Shown here piece by piece: positions 57,399-64,000 of a DNA stretch of 64,000 nt (positions are counted from its first letter, which is position 1; each line of letters opens with the position of its first letter). A model generated the notes under the pieces. The model did no database searches, was not told the origin of the DNA, and saw nothing but the letters and a program-made list of their open reading frames with translations. Made by a program: the position numbers and the translations under genes. Source of the stretch: Methanosarcina barkeri MS (lineage in GTDB: Archaea > Halobacteriota > Methanosarcinia > Methanosarcinales > Methanosarcinaceae); NCBI RefSeq assembly GCF_000970025.1, contig NZ_CP009528.1, positions 1,723,168-1,787,167 on the forward strand, in the 5' to 3' direction.

Positions 57399-59324
57399 TT
57401 ACTGTGGTTTGACTCCTTTCCTATCATCCTTTGAGCTTGATATTAAGGCTGGCAGGATGTTAAAAGGTTGAATAATCTCATTGTCGAAATTTTTAGTAGA
57501 GCCCTGCTTTGGCATCTCCATTTTGAGGTCATTATACAGTGTTTGTGTGTGTGGCCAAATACCAGAAGAAGGCCTGTGAAAAGACCTGTTAGGTCTTGCT
57601 TCCTTAAACCGCATACCATAAAACTGTAGATAAAAATCATCTGCTTCCTTTTTCAGGTCAACTTCAAGTTTTCCGGGATGCAACTTGTCTGCTATATACA
57701 TTAGTCCCAATATCCAGCGAGGGCTTCCAAAATCCCAGGAAGGCGGAATTTCATAGACCCTATGCTGCGTCACAGCATCGACATGTATTTCATATTTCTG
57801 GCACAGGGCATAGAACTCATCGAGAGGACGAGAAAGGAAACCGGAGACAAAAATAACCCCAGGATTGTGCTCATTGATAAAGGAAGGGGAAACACTTACA
57901 CCCAGTTTACCTTCCTTTTGAAGCTGCTTATTGATACTCACACCACCGGAAAATGTCACAAGGTTATTTTCCATTCTGCCGGCATTCAGGGCAAAGAAAG
58001 GAGAGCCCATGCAATAATACACATAATAACTACTTTTTCCTGCTGAAAGATTCTGGACAATTTTCAAGCGCTTATGAATGAAAGAAACAAGTTCTTCTCC
58101 TTTTTTCGGCATATTAGCTTTTTCAGCAATAAACCTGATGAACTCCAGATAAGAGTACGGCTGACGTATCATATAATGTATTTGTGTAAGGGTTTTGGGG
58201 TTTGAGACCTTACTCCAGACATCCATTAATTTATCCTCACCCCAGATATCCATTAGTTTATAATCGTCCAGTACTCCCAGGCATGTAAGTACTGCATGAA
58301 CCATACTGAAAGCCTGGCTTATACTGTAACTGTCTATTAAGCCTGCTTCACTGAAACCTTCAGTGGAAGCTTTACCCTGAACTGGAATGCTGTAACCGCA
58401 GCTACATTTGTGACTTACCCAGGGTTTTACAAGCCTGGAGCCAAAAGGCCTGTAAAATTCCCGCTCTATCAGGAGATTGCCACATTCAGGACAGTATGTG
58501 TTTAATAGTTTCGTGCCTGGCGAATTAAAGAGGTAGACAAAATCCAGATATCTGTGCAGGGCAGAACAAATTTTTTCCGCTTCTCCCACTGATGGCTCCA
58601 GTTCTATCGGGGCATAGCCGAAGGGCAGGAATCTCATGACATGCAACGGAATAGTAGAAGAGATATCAGATACTGCCTCTGCGACTTTTATAACATCATC
58701 TTCATTTCCCTTTGAATAAGCAACTGAAGTTTCAACATGCACTCCCATGTCAAAAAGTCTGGAAATGTTGCGAAAAACAGGAGTTGATGAAGTAACTCCA
58801 CAATTTTTATAACCTCTGTCAGAATAACCTTTAATTCCCACGTTCACAAAATCAACAAGCTGTCCAAACTCTTCTAAAGTTTCACTTGTAAAATAGCAGT
58901 TGGTTGAACAACCTACAAGTAAATTTTTTTCCTGTGCCTGTACTGCAAGGTCCCTGAAAAGATAGTAATTGGCAACAGGATCATTTATTGCTGAAACTAC
59001 GCCCAGGCACTCTTGTTGTAAGACCCTTTTCACTATTTCGGATGGACTGAGTGAGGATTGTTGGGACGGAGGTCTACTTGATGCTGGCATCCGTGCCATA
59101 CAACCAGGACACTGAAAATTACATCCTGTACTGAAAATTTGCAGGAACTTGCCTGAAGGATAAAAATGATGTAAAGGGACTGCTTCTATTGAAATTGGAT
59201 ATGCTCCCAGATATCCCATACCGGGGTACTGGGTTATTTTATTGCCAGTGCTTACATAAGTGCCACATCTGCCCATACTATGCTTATTGATTTCGCACCT
59301 GACTTCGCATATATTGCATTGCAT
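57399..59324 (-). CDS. Radical SAM protein with C-terminal solute-binding-like domain
   Basis: 641 residues. The N-terminus has an extra Cys group (C3, C6, C10, C20). The radical SAM motif is CNFQCPGC (C68, C72, C75), in the class related to pyruvate formate-lyase activators and AmmeMemoRadiSam proteins. A zinc-ribbon-like set CPEC and CSC follows near residues 260-310. The last 200 residues resemble the second lobe of BtuF/TroA-type binding proteins: INEHNPGVIFVSGF, VYEIPPSWDFGSPRWILGL, LHPGKLEVDLKKE and FYLQFYGM. No signal peptide is present, so the whole is cytoplasmic. It is divergent from vnfH, suggesting but not proving a nitrogenase-linked job. ATG start with strong GGAGG. Confidence 0.85.
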   Translation of the reverse strand: MQCNICEVRCEINKHSMGRCGTYVSTGNKITQYPGMGYLGAYPISIEAVPLHHFYPSGKFLQIFSTGCNFQCPGCMARMPASSRPPSQQSSLSPSEIVKRVLQQECLGVVSAINDPVANYYLFRDLAVQAQEKNLLVGCSTNCYFTSETLEEFGQLVDFVNVGIKGYSDRGYKNCGVTSSTPVFRNISRLFDMGVHVETSVAYSKGNEDDVIKVAEAVSDISSTIPLHVMRFLPFGYAPIELEPSVGEAEKICSALHRYLDFVYLFNSPGTKLLNTYCPECGNLLIEREFYRPFGSRLVKPWVSHKCSCGYSIPVQGKASTEGFSEAGLIDSYSISQAFSMVHAVLTCLGVLDDYKLMDIWGEDKLMDVWSKVSNPKTLTQIHYMIRQPYSYLEFIRFIAEKANMPKKGEELVSFIHKRLKIVQNLSAGKSSYYVYYCMGSPFFALNAGRMENNLVTFSGGVSINKQLQKEGKLGVSVSPSFINEHNPGVIFVSGFLSRPLDEFYALCQKYEIHVDAVTQHRVYEIPPSWDFGSPRWILGLMYIADKLHPGKLEVDLKKEADDFYLQFYGMRFKEARPNRSFHRPSSGIWPHTQTLYNDLKMEMPKQGSTKNFDNEIIQPFNILPALISSSKDDRKGVKPQ

Positions 59325-61104
<1,780 letters not shown>

Positions 61105-61121
61105 TTTAGGAGAGATGAATA

Positions 61122-61439
61122 ATGAAGATGGTCCGTGCCATATTACGTCCTGAATGGACTGAAGAAGTAACCGACGGACTCGCAGAAGCCGGTTATTACT
61201 CCCTTACAAAAATAAACGTTTTCGGAAGAGGGAAACAAAAAGGGATCACTGTTGGGGATGTGCACTACGATGAACTCGCAAAAACAATGATCATGATGGC
61301 TGTAGAAGACGAGGCTGTTGACAAGGTGATTAAAATAATTTCCGGAAAAGCATACACAGGCAACATGGGAGACGGAAAAATCTTTGTGAATACGATTGAA
61401 GCTGCATACACAATTAGTTCGGGTGAAAAAGGGTTATAA
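61122..61439 (+). CDS. nifI1: PII-family nitrogenase regulator NifI1 type
   Basis: 105 residues. It begins MKMVRAILRPEW and has GRGKQKGITVGDVHYDEL in the T-loop region and the C-terminal GDGKIFVNTIEAAYTISSGE of PII proteins. In methanogens NifI1 and NifI2 form a complex that blocks dinitrogenase when ammonia is present and is relieved by 2-oxoglutarate and ATP. Placement between H and D is diagnostic. It lies 17 bases after vnfH with an AGGAGA Shine-Dalgarno sequence. The T-loop lacks the Tyr of uridylylated GlnB. Confidence 0.93.
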   Translation: MKMVRAILRPEWTEEVTDGLAEAGYYSLTKINVFGRGKQKGITVGDVHYDELAKTMIMMAVEDEAVDKVIKIISGKAYTGNMGDGKIFVNTIEAAYTISSGEKGL

Positions 61440-61486
61440 GGAATAATATAATAACTAAAAAATTTTGAAAACCGGGAGGTTTTCAT

Positions 61487-64000
<2,514 letters not shown>

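Overview
The window is almost certainly from a Methanosarcina chromosome. The coding sequence includes an archaeal PheT, PurS/PurQ as separate subunits, RNase HII, IlvD and a nitrogenase operon of the methanogen type, with two NifI (PII-like) genes between H and D. It also has many bacterial-looking accessory genes (LonA, GadB, PepD, alkaline phosphatase, UbiB), long AT-rich intergenic gaps and several transposon remnants, all typical of that genus. I do not assign a species.

Layout. 0-9.4 kb: end of an unknown gene, a small CxxC protein, a YVTN beta-propeller surface protein, a rifampicin-phosphotransferase-like PEP enzyme, an eight-copy minisatellite, a Na+/H+ antiporter with RCK domain, and a PHP hydrolase. 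9.4-20.6 kb: stand-alone TnpB-like protein, secreted alkaline phosphatase, an MJ1255-like glycosyltransferase, a metallophosphoesterase with a non-canonical start, a phosphotransferase-like kinase, a structured leader followed by a 46-residue zinc ribbon with an apparent ACG start, and a HAD hydrolase. 20.6-22.4 kb: decayed IS with recognisable terminal inverted repeats plus a DUF4062 fragment. 22.4-37 kb: MarR-LonA pair, thioredoxin-like lipoprotein, UbiB kinase, flavoprotein, MFS pump, hydrolase, LysE exporter, TPR protein, methyltransferase, then a degraded MBL-fold hydrolase tail. 37-48 kb: a poor region with small ORFs, hairpins and a MITE-like repeat, then PepD, GadB, an FGE-family protein with an expandable NNSL tract, a frameshifted regulator, a Mrr-N-like protein and PheT. 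48-57 kb: DUF4214-methyltransferase fusion, rnhB, purS-purQ, a small regulator, ilvD, an intact IS with target duplication, and a second thioredoxin-like lipoprotein. 57-64 kb: a large radical SAM protein divergent from the vanadium nitrogenase operon vnfH-nifI1-nifI2-vnfD-vnfG-vnfK, which runs off the window end.

The clearest functional unit is the vnf operon. VnfD carries the V-type TGGPRLW loop and every expected cofactor ligand, and the two PII-like proteins suggest post-translational ammonia control. The most unusual gene is the divergent radical SAM protein: its C-terminal part reads like the second lobe of a BtuF/TroA-type solute-binding protein, although no signal peptide is present.

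Intergenic DNA is rich in short tandem repeats (11-30 bp units at many separate loci), in strong hairpins, and in one diverged leader element found upstream of two different genes. Most starts were chosen by Shine-Dalgarno position.
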